Below are positions 44,353-52,214 of a DNA stretch of 64,000 bases, in pieces. The number at the start of each line of letters is the position of its first letter. Position 1 is the first letter of the stretch. The notes under the pieces were generated by a model, which searched no databases, was not told the origin of the DNA, and saw only the letters and a list, made by a program, of their open reading frames with translations. Source of the stretch: Streptomyces aureoverticillatus (lineage in GTDB: Bacteria > Actinomycetota > Actinomycetes > Streptomycetales > Streptomycetaceae); contig NZ_BMSY01000001.1 of the NCBI RefSeq assembly GCF_014649395.1, positions 1,054,001 to 1,118,000 of the forward strand, read 5' to 3'. The translations under genes were made by a program, and so were the position numbers.

Positions 44353-44663
44353 ACGCCTACCTCGCCTGCGTCCTGGCCCTCGCCGCCGGCACCTACGCCT
44401 TCCGCCTGGCCGGGCCCCTCCTGCACGGCCGCGTCGAACTTCCCGTACGCGTACAGGAGTTGCTGACCGTCGCCGCGACCGTCCTGCTCGTCGCGCTGCT
44501 CGCCACCGGCGCGCTCATGGAGGGGCACGACTTCGCGGGCTGGTCCCGCCCGGCGGGCGTGCTGGTCGGCGGGGTGCTCGCGTGGCGCCGGGCACCGTTC
44601 GTGGTGATCGTGGTGGGGGCGGCGGGCGCGACGGCCTTGCTGCGGCTCGCGGGCCTTCCGTAG
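44349..44663 (+). CDS. azlD: AzlD-family amino acid exporter, small subunit
   Basis: A 104-residue protein with four short hydrophobic segments and the family motif ACVLALAAGTYAFRLAGPLL. ATG 44349 overlaps the azlC stop (ATGA), so translation is coupled. It completes the exporter. Confidence 0.92.
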   Translation: MNAYLACVLALAAGTYAFRLAGPLLHGRVELPVRVQELLTVAATVLLVALLATGALMEGHDFAGWSRPAGVLVGGVLAWRRAPFVVIVVGAAGATALLRLAGLP

Positions 44664-44784
44664 GTGAGAGGCTCCAACCGGCGTGACACAGACGTCGGTG
44701 AGAGGCTATAACCGGCGTGACACAGGCGTCGGCGGCAACAGGGCCTAACTCGCGTATCACTCACCCGAGTTACGACCTCTCACC
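44663..44784. repeat. 34-base tandem repeat and hairpin between azlD and an acyl-CoA ligase
   Basis: Two 34-base units at 44663-44696 and 44697-44730 with three mismatches (unit begins GGTGAGAGGCT). The complement of its start, CCTCTCACC, lies at 44776-44784 over the stop of the convergent ligase. A second inverted repeat, TAACTCG (44746-44752) and CGAGTTA (44766-44772), lies between. The region probably ends transcription from both sides. Confidence 0.6.
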
Positions 44785-46549
44785 CCCGCGAGCCCCCCTC
44801 GTACAGCTTCTCCACCACCCCCGCGTACCGCTCCGTCACCGCCCGTCGCCGCACCTTCAGGCTCGGTGTCAGGAGTCCGTCCTCCACCGTGAAGTCCTCG
44901 TCCAGGACGGCGAAGGCGCGGATCCGGGCCGGCCGCGACACCTGCGCGTTCGCCGCGTCCACGGCCTCCTGGACGAGGGCGCGGACCCGCGGGTCGGCCG
45001 ACGCCGGCTCGGTGAGGGCGAGGCCGGACCGGGCCGCCCACCCCGCCACCTCCTCCGCGTCGAGCGTGATGAGCGCGACGGGGTGCGGCCGCCGGTCGCC
45101 CACCATCACCGCGCGGGACACGAACCGCGAGGCCTGGAGGGCGAGTTCGGTCAGGGACGGGGTGAGGTTCTTGCCCGCCGAGGTGATGATGAGGTCCTTC
45201 TTGCGGCCGGTGATCCGCAGGAACCCGTCCTCGTCGAACGAGCCCAGGTCGCCGGTGTGCAGCCAGCCGTCGTCGTCGAGGGCGGCGCGGGTCGCGGCTT
45301 CGTCGGCGTGGTAGCCGGGGAAGACGTTGGCGCCGCGCGCGAGGACCTCGCCGTCGTCCGCGACGCGCACCTCGCAGCCCGCGATGGGCCGCCCCACGGT
45401 CCCGTACTTCACGGCCCCGGGGTGGTTGAGGCTGATGACGCCGCCGGACTCGGTCATCCCGTACCCCTCGTAGACCTGGATCCCGCACGCCCGCAGGAAG
45501 TCCACGACGTGCGGGGCGATCGGCGCGCCGCCGGTGAGCGCCCACCGCACGCGCCCGCCGAGCGCCTGCCTGACCGGCCCGTACAGCGTCTTGTCGGCCG
45601 CCTCGTACGCGTCCCGCAGCTCGTCCGGCAGCTCCCCGTCGGCCGCGAGCACGCCGATCCGTACCGCCTCCTCGAAGCGGTCGCGCCCGCCCTCCTGCGA
45701 CTCCGCGAGGGAGAGCACCACCGAGTGCACCTTCTCGAAGAGGCGGGGCACGGACGGCAGGTGGGTGGGGCGCGCCTCCGCCAGCTCGGTGACGACGTTC
45801 TCGATCCGGCCGCCGAAGTACACGAGCGTGCCGCCCTCGATGAGGGTGGTGAACTCGATGAGCTGCGCGAGCAGATGAGCGAGCGGCAGATAGAGGTACG
45901 TGGCGTCGCCCGGGCCGCCCTCGATCAGCGGCAGCGAGGCGTCCTGCACGGCCCCGATGTTGCCGTGGGTGAGCACGCAGCCCTTGGGCGGTCCTGTGGT
46001 GCCGGAGGTGTAGATGATGGTCGCGGAGTCGTCGGAGACGCGCGCGTCGGCTCGCGCCAACAGCACGTCCACCGGGCCGGGTTCGGCCCCCGCGTACGCC
46101 CCCGCCCCCGTCATCACCACCACCCGCCGCACCCCCGGCAGCTTCCCCCGCAGCCGCTCCACCTTGGCCGCCTGCGCCGCGTCCTCGCAGAGCACGACCG
46201 AGGCGCCCGAGTTGCCGAGGACCCAGGTCACTTCGTCGTCCCCGGCCGTCGGATACACCGGCACCACGACCGCGCCCGCCGCGAAGGCCCCGAAGTGCGC
46301 GTACGTCCACTCCACCCGGGTCTCGGCGAGGATCGCCACCCGGTCGCCCGGCTGCACGCCGAGCCCGACGAGGGCGCACCCCACGTCCCGTACCGCCGCG
46401 CGCAGCCCTGCGTACGACACCTCCTGCCAGGCGTCGGCTCGCTTGAACCGCAGAGCGGGCAGCTCACCGTGGCGGTCGGCCGCCCACTCCGCGAGGACGG
46501 ACAGGGTCCGCGGCCGTACGGCCGACGGCTGCGCAGGGGACTGAGTCAT
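44780..46549 (-). CDS. Long-chain fatty acid-CoA ligase (AMP-forming)
   Basis: A 589-residue ANL-superfamily enzyme that activates fatty acids to acyl-CoA. The P-loop motif is ATIIYTSGTTGPPKGCVLTH (about 175-195), the A5-type motif YEGYGMTE, the A7 Asp in LHTGDLG, and the A8 hinge ITGRKKDLIITSAGKNLTP. ATG 46549 is the start; no ribosome site precedes it and a TAGCGT -10-like box lies seven bases upstream, suggesting a leaderless message. It is divergent from the AraC-type gene and convergent with azlD. Confidence 0.92.
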   Translation of the reverse strand: MTQSPAQPSAVRPRTLSVLAEWAADRHGELPALRFKRADAWQEVSYAGLRAAVRDVGCALVGLGVQPGDRVAILAETRVEWTYAHFGAFAAGAVVVPVYPTAGDDEVTWVLGNSGASVVLCEDAAQAAKVERLRGKLPGVRRVVVMTGAGAYAGAEPGPVDVLLARADARVSDDSATIIYTSGTTGPPKGCVLTHGNIGAVQDASLPLIEGGPGDATYLYLPLAHLLAQLIEFTTLIEGGTLVYFGGRIENVVTELAEARPTHLPSVPRLFEKVHSVVLSLAESQEGGRDRFEEAVRIGVLAADGELPDELRDAYEAADKTLYGPVRQALGGRVRWALTGGAPIAPHVVDFLRACGIQVYEGYGMTESGGVISLNHPGAVKYGTVGRPIAGCEVRVADDGEVLARGANVFPGYHADEAATRAALDDDGWLHTGDLGSFDEDGFLRITGRKKDLIITSAGKNLTPSLTELALQASRFVSRAVMVGDRRPHPVALITLDAEEVAGWAARSGLALTEPASADPRVRALVQEAVDAANAQVSRPARIRAFAVLDEDFTVEDGLLTPSLKVRRRAVTERYAGVVEKLYEGGSRG

Positions 46550-46750
46550 GCGTACGACGCTAGGGAGCGGCCCCGGCCGGGCGGGATGACGCGAAACGTC
46601 ACCACCGCTGACCGCCGCGCTCAACGGCCCGCTCGGCGTCCGCGCGCGGGCGCCCCCGTCACGGGGCGATCCGGCCAACCATCCGGGCTCCCCCACCGCG
46701 CTCCCGTCGCACCCTTCTTGAGCGCGCTCCCGGCGGCTAACGTCATGGTC
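46550..46750. promoter_or_regulatory. Divergent promoter region of ligase and AraC genes
   Basis: On the minus strand TAGCGT lies seven bases before the ligase ATG. On the plus strand TAACGT (46738-46743) lies seven bases before the AraC ATG at 46751. Neither gene has a ribosome site, so both transcripts may begin at the start codon. -35 boxes are not clear. Confidence 0.45.
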
Positions 46751-47815
46751 ATGGCCAGGCGGACGATCACCGTGCACCATGTGCGGGCCGTGTTGCGCGG
46801 TGCCGAGCGCGGGGGCATCGACACCGTGCCGCTGCTGCAGGCCGCGCAGATACCGCCGCTGCTGCTCGGGGACGACCGGGCCCGGATCACGGCGGCGCAG
46901 TTCGCCCGCCTGTTCCGGCAGTTGTACCGCGCGACGGACGACGAGTTCCTCGGCCTCGGCTCGTCGCCGAGCAGGCCGGGCACGTTCGCGATGATGTGCT
47001 ACGCCGCGCTGGGCTGCCGCGATCTGGGGGCGGCGATGGAGCGCGGGGTGACGTTCTACGGCCTCTTCCCCGACGGCCCGGACCTCGCCCTGACGCACAC
47101 GGACGACGGCGTCGTCTTCACCGTACGCAACGACCTCGACCAGGATTTCTTCCTCGCCGAGTGCCTGGTCATCATCTGGCACCGGCTGTGCAGTTGGCTG
47201 ATCGGCCGCCGCATCACGCTGCGCTGGGCCGACTTCGGGCATCCGCCGCCCCCGCACAAGGACGAGTACGAGCTGCTCTTCGGCTGCCCGGTGCGGTTCG
47301 GCGCGGAGCGCACCGGCGCCGGGCTCGACCCGCACTGGCTGCGGGCGCCGCTGGTGCGGGACGAGGACGCGCTGGCGGCGATGCTGCGCCGGGCGCCGTT
47401 CGACCTGCTGTCGCGGCGGGACTACGGGACGACGGTCGCCGAACAGGTGCGGCGGGCGCTGGCCGTGGCGCTGCGGTCCTCGCCGCGGCTTCCTTCGCTC
47501 GGGGAGGTCGCGGCGCGGCTCGCGATGAGCCCGGCGACGCTGCGCCGGCGGCTGGCGCAGGAGTCCACGTCGTACCAGGAGCTGAAGGACGCGGTGCGCC
47601 GGGACGCGGCGATAGCGGGGCTCGCGGAGGGGCGCGAGCCGATCGCTCAGCTCGCGGCGCGGCTCGGGTTCTCCGAGGACACGGCGTTCCACCGGGCGTT
47701 CCGGAGGTGGACCGGGACGACGCCGGGGGCGTACCGGGCCGACGCGCCGTGGGCCGACGGCGCCGGTGCGCCGGCGGGCCCGGCCGGCGCTGGTACACCA
47801 GGTCAACAAAGCTGA
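46751..47815 (+). CDS. AraC-family regulator (arabinose-binding-like N-terminus)
   Basis: A 354-residue regulator. The N-terminal domain (about 10-210: VPLLQAAQIPPLLLGDDRARIT, FAMMCYAALGCRDLGAAMERG, WLIGRRITLRWADFGHPPPP) is the arabinose_bd type found in OruR/MmsR-like proteins. The C-terminal AraC HTH pair is LGEVAARLAMSPATLRRRLA and IAQLAARLGFSEDTAFHRAFRRWTGTTPGAYR. It is divergent from the fatty acyl-CoA ligase and may control it or the downstream lipase. ATG 46751 is preferred over 46745 because of the -10 position. Confidence 0.9.
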   Translation: MARRTITVHHVRAVLRGAERGGIDTVPLLQAAQIPPLLLGDDRARITAAQFARLFRQLYRATDDEFLGLGSSPSRPGTFAMMCYAALGCRDLGAAMERGVTFYGLFPDGPDLALTHTDDGVVFTVRNDLDQDFFLAECLVIIWHRLCSWLIGRRITLRWADFGHPPPPHKDEYELLFGCPVRFGAERTGAGLDPHWLRAPLVRDEDALAAMLRRAPFDLLSRRDYGTTVAEQVRRALAVALRSSPRLPSLGEVAARLAMSPATLRRRLAQESTSYQELKDAVRRDAAIAGLAEGREPIAQLAARLGFSEDTAFHRAFRRWTGTTPGAYRADAPWADGAGAPAGPAGAGTPGQQS

Positions 47816-47937
47816 GCGTTCCCGTCAGCACGATCCTTACTCGCGAGTCACTACGGTCGACGCCTGCACGTCCCCCCGGTCGCCCGGGCACCCCCCGCCC
47901 GGACTTCCCGTCCCCCACGAACCGTTGGGAGAGCCGC

Positions 47938-49116
47938 ATGCACGTACGCACCAGCTTCAGAGCCCTCGCCCTGGCGGCCGCGGCAGGCCTCTCGGCCGCG
48001 ACCCTCACGACCGCGGCGCACGCCGAGACCACCGCGGAGGACCGGGCGCCGACCGCCGCCGCGCCCGGTGACGTCGTCAGCTCCGAGCCGAGCGCCTTCC
48101 ACCCGCTGCCCGGCCAGCCCACGAACACCAAGGCCTGGAAGATCCACTACCGGTCGACCACGGCGAAGGGCACCCCGAACACGGTCTCCGGCACCGTGAT
48201 CGTCCCGCAGGACGGCCGCACCGGCCCGCGTCCGCTGATCACCTACGCCGTCGGGACGGTCGGCGTCGGCGACCACTGCGCGCCGAGCGCCGGCTTCCCC
48301 CGGGGCACGACCCTGGAGGCCAACCTCATCCAGCAACTCACCCTGCGCGGCTGGGCGGTGGCGGTCACCGACTACGAGGGCCTCGGCACGCCCGGCGACC
48401 ACACGTACACGGTGGGCCGGGCGGAGGGCCACGCGGTCCTGGACGCGGCGCGCGCCGCGATCCGGCTGCCCGAGGCGGGCCTGTCCAAGGACTCGCCGGT
48501 GGGCATCATGGGCTACTCGCAGGGCGGCCAGGCCACGTCCTGGGCGGCGGAGCTGCACGGTTCGTACGCCCCCGACCTCAAGGTCAAGGGCACGGCGACG
48601 GGCGGTGTCCCCGGCGACCTGATGAAGGTGGCCGCCTTCAACGACGGCTCGTACGGCTCGGGCCTGATCTTCATGGCGGCGATCGGCCAGAACGCCGCGT
48701 TCCCCGAGCTGAACCTGGAGTCGTACCTGAACCCGACGGGCAAGGCCCTGATCGGCAAGCTGCGCGACAGCTGCGTGGCGGACGGCGCGGTCCTCGGCTC
48801 CTTCAAGCGGATCAAGGACATGACGACCCGGAACCCCCTGGAACAGCCGGACTGGCAGCAGCGCCTGCGCGAGTCCCAGGTCGGCACCCGCGCCCCGGAC
48901 GCGCCGGTGTACCTCTACCACGCCCTTGCCGACGAGCTCATCCCCTACGGGGTCGGCAAGCAGGTCCGGGCGGACTGGTGCGCGAAGGGGGCGAATGTGG
49001 AGTGGCACACGATCCCGCTCGGCGAGCATGTGAGCGGCGTCATCACGCAGTCGCCGCTGGCGGCGCAGTGGCTGGCGGATCGGTTTGCGGGGAAGCCGGC
49101 GAAGGGCAACTGCTGA
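47938..49116 (+). CDS. Secreted lipase (LIP/PF03583 type)
   Basis: A 392-residue secreted alpha/beta hydrolase. The signal peptide is FRALALAAAAGLSAATLTTAAHA. The nucleophile is Ser194 in MGYSQGG; the Asp and His are probably in ALADELIPYG and LGEHVSG. Two or more cysteines (VGDHCAPS, RDSCVADG, RADWCAKG, GNC at the end) may form disulphides. ATG 47938 has GGGAGAG. Its family cleaves triglycerides or other esters outside the cell. Location next to a fatty acyl-CoA ligase and AraC regulator fits lipid use. Confidence 0.9.
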   Translation: MHVRTSFRALALAAAAGLSAATLTTAAHAETTAEDRAPTAAAPGDVVSSEPSAFHPLPGQPTNTKAWKIHYRSTTAKGTPNTVSGTVIVPQDGRTGPRPLITYAVGTVGVGDHCAPSAGFPRGTTLEANLIQQLTLRGWAVAVTDYEGLGTPGDHTYTVGRAEGHAVLDAARAAIRLPEAGLSKDSPVGIMGYSQGGQATSWAAELHGSYAPDLKVKGTATGGVPGDLMKVAAFNDGSYGSGLIFMAAIGQNAAFPELNLESYLNPTGKALIGKLRDSCVADGAVLGSFKRIKDMTTRNPLEQPDWQQRLRESQVGTRAPDAPVYLYHALADELIPYGVGKQVRADWCAKGANVEWHTIPLGEHVSGVITQSPLAAQWLADRFAGKPAKGNC

Positions 49117-49165
49117 GGGTGCCTCGCTGACGGTACGGCCCACGCCGGTGCCGCGAGCACACCGA

Positions 49166-49197
49166 CCGGGCGGGCGCCCGCAACGGCGCCCGCCCGG
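49166..49197. terminator. Hairpin terminator after the lipase gene
   Basis: A perfect 13-bp stem CCGGGCGGGCGCC (49166-49178) with 49185-49197, six-base loop. It stands between the lipase and the convergent small gene ending at 49255. Confidence 0.8.
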
Positions 49198-49254
49198 CCT
49201 TCCGCGTCCACCAACCGGACGCGGCGGCACCGGGTCCGGCGCCGACCGGCGTCG

Positions 49255-49674
49255 TCAGGTGTCTTCCGCGTAGGGGAAGCGCAGCACGCGGGCGGGGCCG
49301 GCCGGTTCGGCGCCCGGCACGCCCCGGGCCCTTTCGCCCGGGGTCCTGGCCGCCCCCGGAACCCCGGGCACGCGGACGGGCGGCCCGGACAGCCCCTCCG
49401 TATCGGGGTGTCCCGCACCCCTCGCGGACTCGTGCCCGCCGCCCCCGACGGGATCGCCCGCCTCGTGGCGGACGGGCCCCGCGGCCCCGGCGTGCTGCCG
49501 CCAGCCCTCGCGGAACCAGCGTGCGCGCTCGCGCTCGATCTCCCCGTCGGTGACGACGCGCACGTGCTCCGCACCCACCTCGGCCACCTTGCTGCTCAGC
49601 TCAGCCAGCAGTTCGGCCACGAGCCGCCGACCGGGCTCCGCCGCGCCGCCCGGCCCGTCCCCCGCCTTGCCCAT
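49255..49674 (-). CDS. Hypothetical protein downstream of the tail-locus repressor
   Basis: A 139-residue protein with a helical first half (RRLVAELLAELSSKVAEVG, GEIERERARWFREGWRQ) and a Gly/Pro/Arg-rich second half. I do not recognise a family. ATG 49674 has a GAGGGGGAG site. It follows the XRE gene by 36 bases on the same strand, so the two are probably cotranscribed; it may be an accessory of the repressor. Confidence 0.6.
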   Translation of the reverse strand: MGKAGDGPGGAAEPGRRLVAELLAELSSKVAEVGAEHVRVVTDGEIERERARWFREGWRQHAGAAGPVRHEAGDPVGGGGHESARGAGHPDTEGLSGPPVRVPGVPGAARTPGERARGVPGAEPAGPARVLRFPYAEDT

Positions 49675-49710
49675 CTCCCCCTCCTCGGTGCCCCCTCGGA
49701 CCGTCCGGTC

Positions 49711-50157
49711 CTACGTACCGCCGTCGTCCGGCAGGAACTGCCGTACGACTCTCACGAACAACTCCCGTTGCTCCACGGGCACTTCCATTCTCCTGGCCGC
49801 CTCCTCGGGACTCATCCGGGATTCAGCCGCCGTGCCGTCGTACCGCCGGTTTCCGGACAGCGGAAGGTCGTCCTCCGTGAGCCGCCCCGACCGGATCAGC
49901 ATGTCGCGCAGCGACACGTCCAGGACGACGGCCAGGCGGCGCATCGTCTCCAGGTCCGGCATGCTCTGCCGCTGCAACAGGCGGCTGACGCCCGCGCGGT
50001 GCACGCCCGCGTCGTCGGCCAGTTTGGACTTGCCGCCGCCCCGCGGACTGTCGATGTCGTAGCCGCGGCGGCGCATCAGCTCCTCGACCCACGCGGCGAA
50101 CTCGTCAAGTCCGTCGCCGCGGCCGCGGCCCGCGCCCTCCCCCACGCTCGAACGCAT
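49711..50157 (-). CDS. XRE-family repressor of the tail locus
   Basis: A 148-residue HTH protein. The XRE domain (about 25-90) reads GGGKSKLADDAGVHRAGVSR-LLQRQSMPDLETMRRLAVVLDV, followed by a helical C-terminus (MSPEEAARRMEVPVEQRELFVRVVRQF). ATG 50157 has a GGGGAGAG site. It is divergent from the WhiB gene across a repeat-rich promoter region, the layout of a phage-type lytic switch. It has no RecA-cleavage (S24) domain, so induction by self-cleavage is unlikely. Confidence 0.85.
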   Translation of the reverse strand: MRSSVGEGAGRGRGDGLDEFAAWVEELMRRRGYDIDSPRGGGKSKLADDAGVHRAGVSRLLQRQSMPDLETMRRLAVVLDVSLRDMLIRSGRLTEDDLPLSGNRRYDGTAAESRMSPEEAARRMEVPVEQRELFVRVVRQFLPDDGGT

Positions 50158-50198
50158 GTGATCGCTCTCCCCTCGTAGCGAGGGCAGCGTACCGAGCG

Positions 50199-50369
50199 CG
50201 CACGCATCCTCGTGTGTGCGTGCTCGCACGCATTCGTGGAGATCCTGTCAACAATCCTGCTGCGCAGGGCAGTTGGTACGACACCGCACCCCTCCACTCC
50301 GATCGGCGGCCGCTTGCGTGCGCACACGCACCATGCAACGCTGAGAGCTCGTTCGCCACACTCGAACGA
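50199..50369. promoter_or_regulatory. Operator-like repeats of the XRE/WhiB switch
   Basis: GCACGCA occurs at 50199-50205 and about 50226-50232, with its complement TGCGTGC at 50217-50223 between them. Nearer the WhiB gene is a perfect inverted repeat TCGTTCG (50349-50355), seven bases, CGAACGA (50363-50369). These are candidate binding sites for the XRE repressor in the 241-base divergent gap. Confidence 0.55.
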
Positions 50370-50398
50370 TTGTTCCCACCTCTTGGGAGGGCTTACAC

Positions 50399-50689
50399 AT
50401 GCCTGCTCGGACAACGTCGCAGCCACCCGCCCTGACCTGGAACGAATCCCCCAACTTCGCCCCCGCGGGCGAGCGGCTCGACTGGCGCAGGTCCGCCGCC
50501 TGCGCCCAACTTCCGCAACACTCCGTATTCACACGCGTCCCCTCCGAAGCGGCCGAGGTATTGCGCGCCTGCAATCAGTGCCCCATCCGTAAGGAGTGCG
50601 AAGCCGTGGTGAACCCCGCGCGCACGTGGTTCGACGGGGTCAGCGGCGGCCGGTTATGGCGCAACGGGCGTGAGGTGGCTGCCGCGTGA
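50399..50689 (+). CDS. WhiB-family iron-sulphur regulator
   Basis: A 96-residue Wbl protein. The four cluster cysteines are Cys35, Cys58, Cys61 and Cys67 (CNQCPIRKEC), the CxxCxxxxxC pattern after a lone Cys. The usual G-[VI]-W-G-G turn is changed to GVSGG (FDGVSGGRLW), a missing Trp that in other members contacts sigma factor. ATG 50399 has GGGAGG. It overlaps the next gene by four bases and starts the plus-strand regulatory module of the tail locus. Confidence 0.92.
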   Translation: MPARTTSQPPALTWNESPNFAPAGERLDWRRSAACAQLPQHSVFTRVPSEAAEVLRACNQCPIRKECEAVVNPARTWFDGVSGGRLWRNGREVAAA

Positions 50690-51303
50690 GCCGCCGTACG
50701 TCTCCGTCCGGGGCTGCCGTTGGGTCGGCGCCGTCCACAGCGCCGGTGCCATCGGTGCCGTCGAAGCCGTCCGTGTCGGCCAGTGACGGCCCGGCGGTGT
50801 GGCTCGGCGCGCTGGCCCGCCGTTTCCCCGACCTCCTCGGCGAACTCGTGCCGAGCCCCGGCAGCGCCCTGCGCGAACGCCCCGGCGCCGCCCGCGTCGG
50901 CGGCACCTCCGCCCCCGTACGGCTCTGCGTCTCGGACGCGATCCGCGATGTCACCGACGGGGTCGTGGAGCTGGAGGAAGCGGTACGGGACCGGCTCGGC
51001 CTGCGCCCGGTGGCGCCCGCGCCCGTACCCGTACGCCTGCGTCGCATCGCGGGGCTCCTCGACCGCGTCACCGACCACCCGGACCTCACCGCGCACGTCA
51101 CCGACGAGGCCCGCCGCATGGCCCACCGCTGCTCCCGCGTCCTCGGCGACCCCGAGCAACTGGTCCGCGTCGCGGGCCGCTGCCCCGCCTGCGATTCGGT
51201 GTCCCTGCGGGCCCTCCCGGAGCGGGCGTTGGTGATGTGCGTGAACCCCGCGTGCCGGCACGTACTCGAGGGCCTCGAGGGCGAGGCGGAGGCGGGCGGA
51301 TGA
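50686..51303 (+). CDS. Phage-type protein with C-terminal zinc ribbon
   Basis: A 205-residue protein. The N-terminus is Ser/Pro-rich, the middle helical (WLGALARRFPDLLGELV, VRLCVSDAIRDVTDGVVELE), and the C-terminus a zinc ribbon with CPAC and CVNPACRHVL. No enzyme motif is visible. GTG 50686 overlaps the WhiB stop, and its own stop overlaps the next ATG, so three regulatory genes are coupled. Similar zinc-ribbon proteins occur in actinophage and tail loci in my general knowledge, but the function is unknown. Confidence 0.65.
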   Translation: MSRRTSPSGAAVGSAPSTAPVPSVPSKPSVSASDGPAVWLGALARRFPDLLGELVPSPGSALRERPGAARVGGTSAPVRLCVSDAIRDVTDGVVELEEAVRDRLGLRPVAPAPVPVRLRRIAGLLDRVTDHPDLTAHVTDEARRMAHRCSRVLGDPEQLVRVAGRCPACDSVSLRALPERALVMCVNPACRHVLEGLEGEAEAGG

Positions 51304-51491
51304 GCGGACAGGGAGGCGCCCTGGTCACGGGCGAGCTGGCGGCGGCCGAGGTGCAGGTGGCGGCCGCGACCATCCGGAAGTGGGTGCAGCTCGGGCATCT
51401 GGCGGCGGCGGGGCGGCAGGGGCGGCGGCATCTGTACCGCCTGGAGGATGTGTTCGCGGCGGAGCGGGTGGTTCGGGGGCGGGGGGTGTAG
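51300..51491 (+). CDS. Small helix-turn-helix (MerR/excisionase-like) protein
   Basis: A 63-residue protein consisting of one winged HTH: GELAAAEVQVAAATIRKWVQLGHL then QGRRHLYRLEDVFAAERV, the arrangement of MerR-type HTH_17/excisionase proteins. ATG 51300 overlaps the upstream stop (ATGA). A strong terminator follows at 51509. It may activate the structural tail operon. Confidence 0.8.
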   Translation: MSGQGGALVTGELAAAEVQVAAATIRKWVQLGHLAAAGRQGRRHLYRLEDVFAAERVVRGRGV

Positions 51492-51508
51492 CTCGCCGCT
51501 CTTCGGCT

Positions 51509-51548
51509 GGAGGCGGGGTCACCGGTGCGGACCGGTGGCCCCGCCTCC
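51509..51548 (+). terminator. Terminator between regulatory and structural tail modules
   Basis: An 18-bp stem with one G-U pair: 51509-51526 with 51531-51548, loop GCGG. It follows the HTH gene by 17 bases and separates it from the structural operon that starts at 51722. Confidence 0.85.
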
Positions 51549-51640
51549 GTGTGCGTACGCGCGTCTCGCATCTCGCATCCCAAATGCCCTTGCTCTACGG
51601 CGAGTTGCGGCGGATGCCCGCTCCCCTCACACTTGAAGCA

Positions 51641-51682
51641 GCGGCAGAGCTGCGCCCCGACCCGGGGCGGCGGACCTGCCGC
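51641..51682 (+). promoter_or_regulatory. Second hairpin ahead of the tail operon
   Basis: A two-part stem: GCGGCAG (51641-51647) with CTGCCGC (51676-51682), and inside it CGCCCCG (51653-51659) with CGGGGCG (51663-51669), followed by TTTCT. It ends 39 bases before the first structural gene and could be an attenuator or leader structure. No convincing promoter hexamers were found around it. Confidence 0.55.
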
Positions 51683-51721
51683 TTTCTGCTGCCCCCGCAC
51701 CCTTGAGAAGGGAGCATCCAT

Positions 51722-52123
51722 GTGAGCGTCCTGACCTTCCCCGACGCGGAACGCCTGATCGTCGACTTCCTCAAGATCCGGCCGGAGCTGGCCGGTGCGA
51801 CCGTCGACAACCGTCCGCCCGCGGGCTTCGACGGCACCCAGAAGGCCGTCCTCGTCTCCCGCGTCGGCGGCGCCTGGCTCGACGACCAGCACCTGGACCA
51901 GCCGCTGCTCGACCTGGAGACGTACGGCCCGGACAAGACGACGGCGCACGCGGTGGCCCTCGCGGCCCGCGCCTGCGTCCTCGAACTGTCCGGCACGACG
52001 TACGGCACCGCGGTCGTCACCGACGTCGCCGAGTCCGACGGTCCGCGCTGGCTGCCGGACTTCAACCGCCCCAAGGGCAACCGCTATCTGGCCACCGTCC
52101 AGCTCCGGCTGCGACTGGCCTGA
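51722..52123 (+). CDS. Tail terminator/completion-like protein
   Basis: A 133-residue protein. It begins LTFPDAERLIVDFLKIRPEL and has strands with VLVSRVGGAWLDD, LLDLETYGPDKTTAHAVAL and YLATVQLRLRL. This pattern (short alpha/beta protein of about 130 residues before the tail tube gene) fits phage tail terminator/connector proteins. GTG 51722 has GGGAG. In a phage it caps the tail at the head end; here, with no head genes, it would close the free end of the tube. Confidence 0.7.
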   Translation: MSVLTFPDAERLIVDFLKIRPELAGATVDNRPPAGFDGTQKAVLVSRVGGAWLDDQHLDQPLLDLETYGPDKTTAHAVALAARACVLELSGTTYGTAVVTDVAESDGPRWLPDFNRPKGNRYLATVQLRLRLA

Positions 52124-52214
52124 CCCTCCACTCCTTCCCTCACCCACGGGCCCCGTCGATGCCCGGCGGGGCCTTCGTCATGCCCGAAACCCACCCACAC
52201 CCCGAGGAGTTCAC

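Noticed and set aside
44717..46700. Long plus-strand extension of the AraC gene frame
   Set aside because: The first two thirds lie antisense to the acyl-CoA ligase; the regulator motifs start only after 46751.
50212..50592. 126-codon plus-strand frame overlapping the WhiB gene
   Set aside because: It overlaps the operator region and the WhiB gene in another frame; WhiB has the four-cysteine motif and a strong ribosome site.
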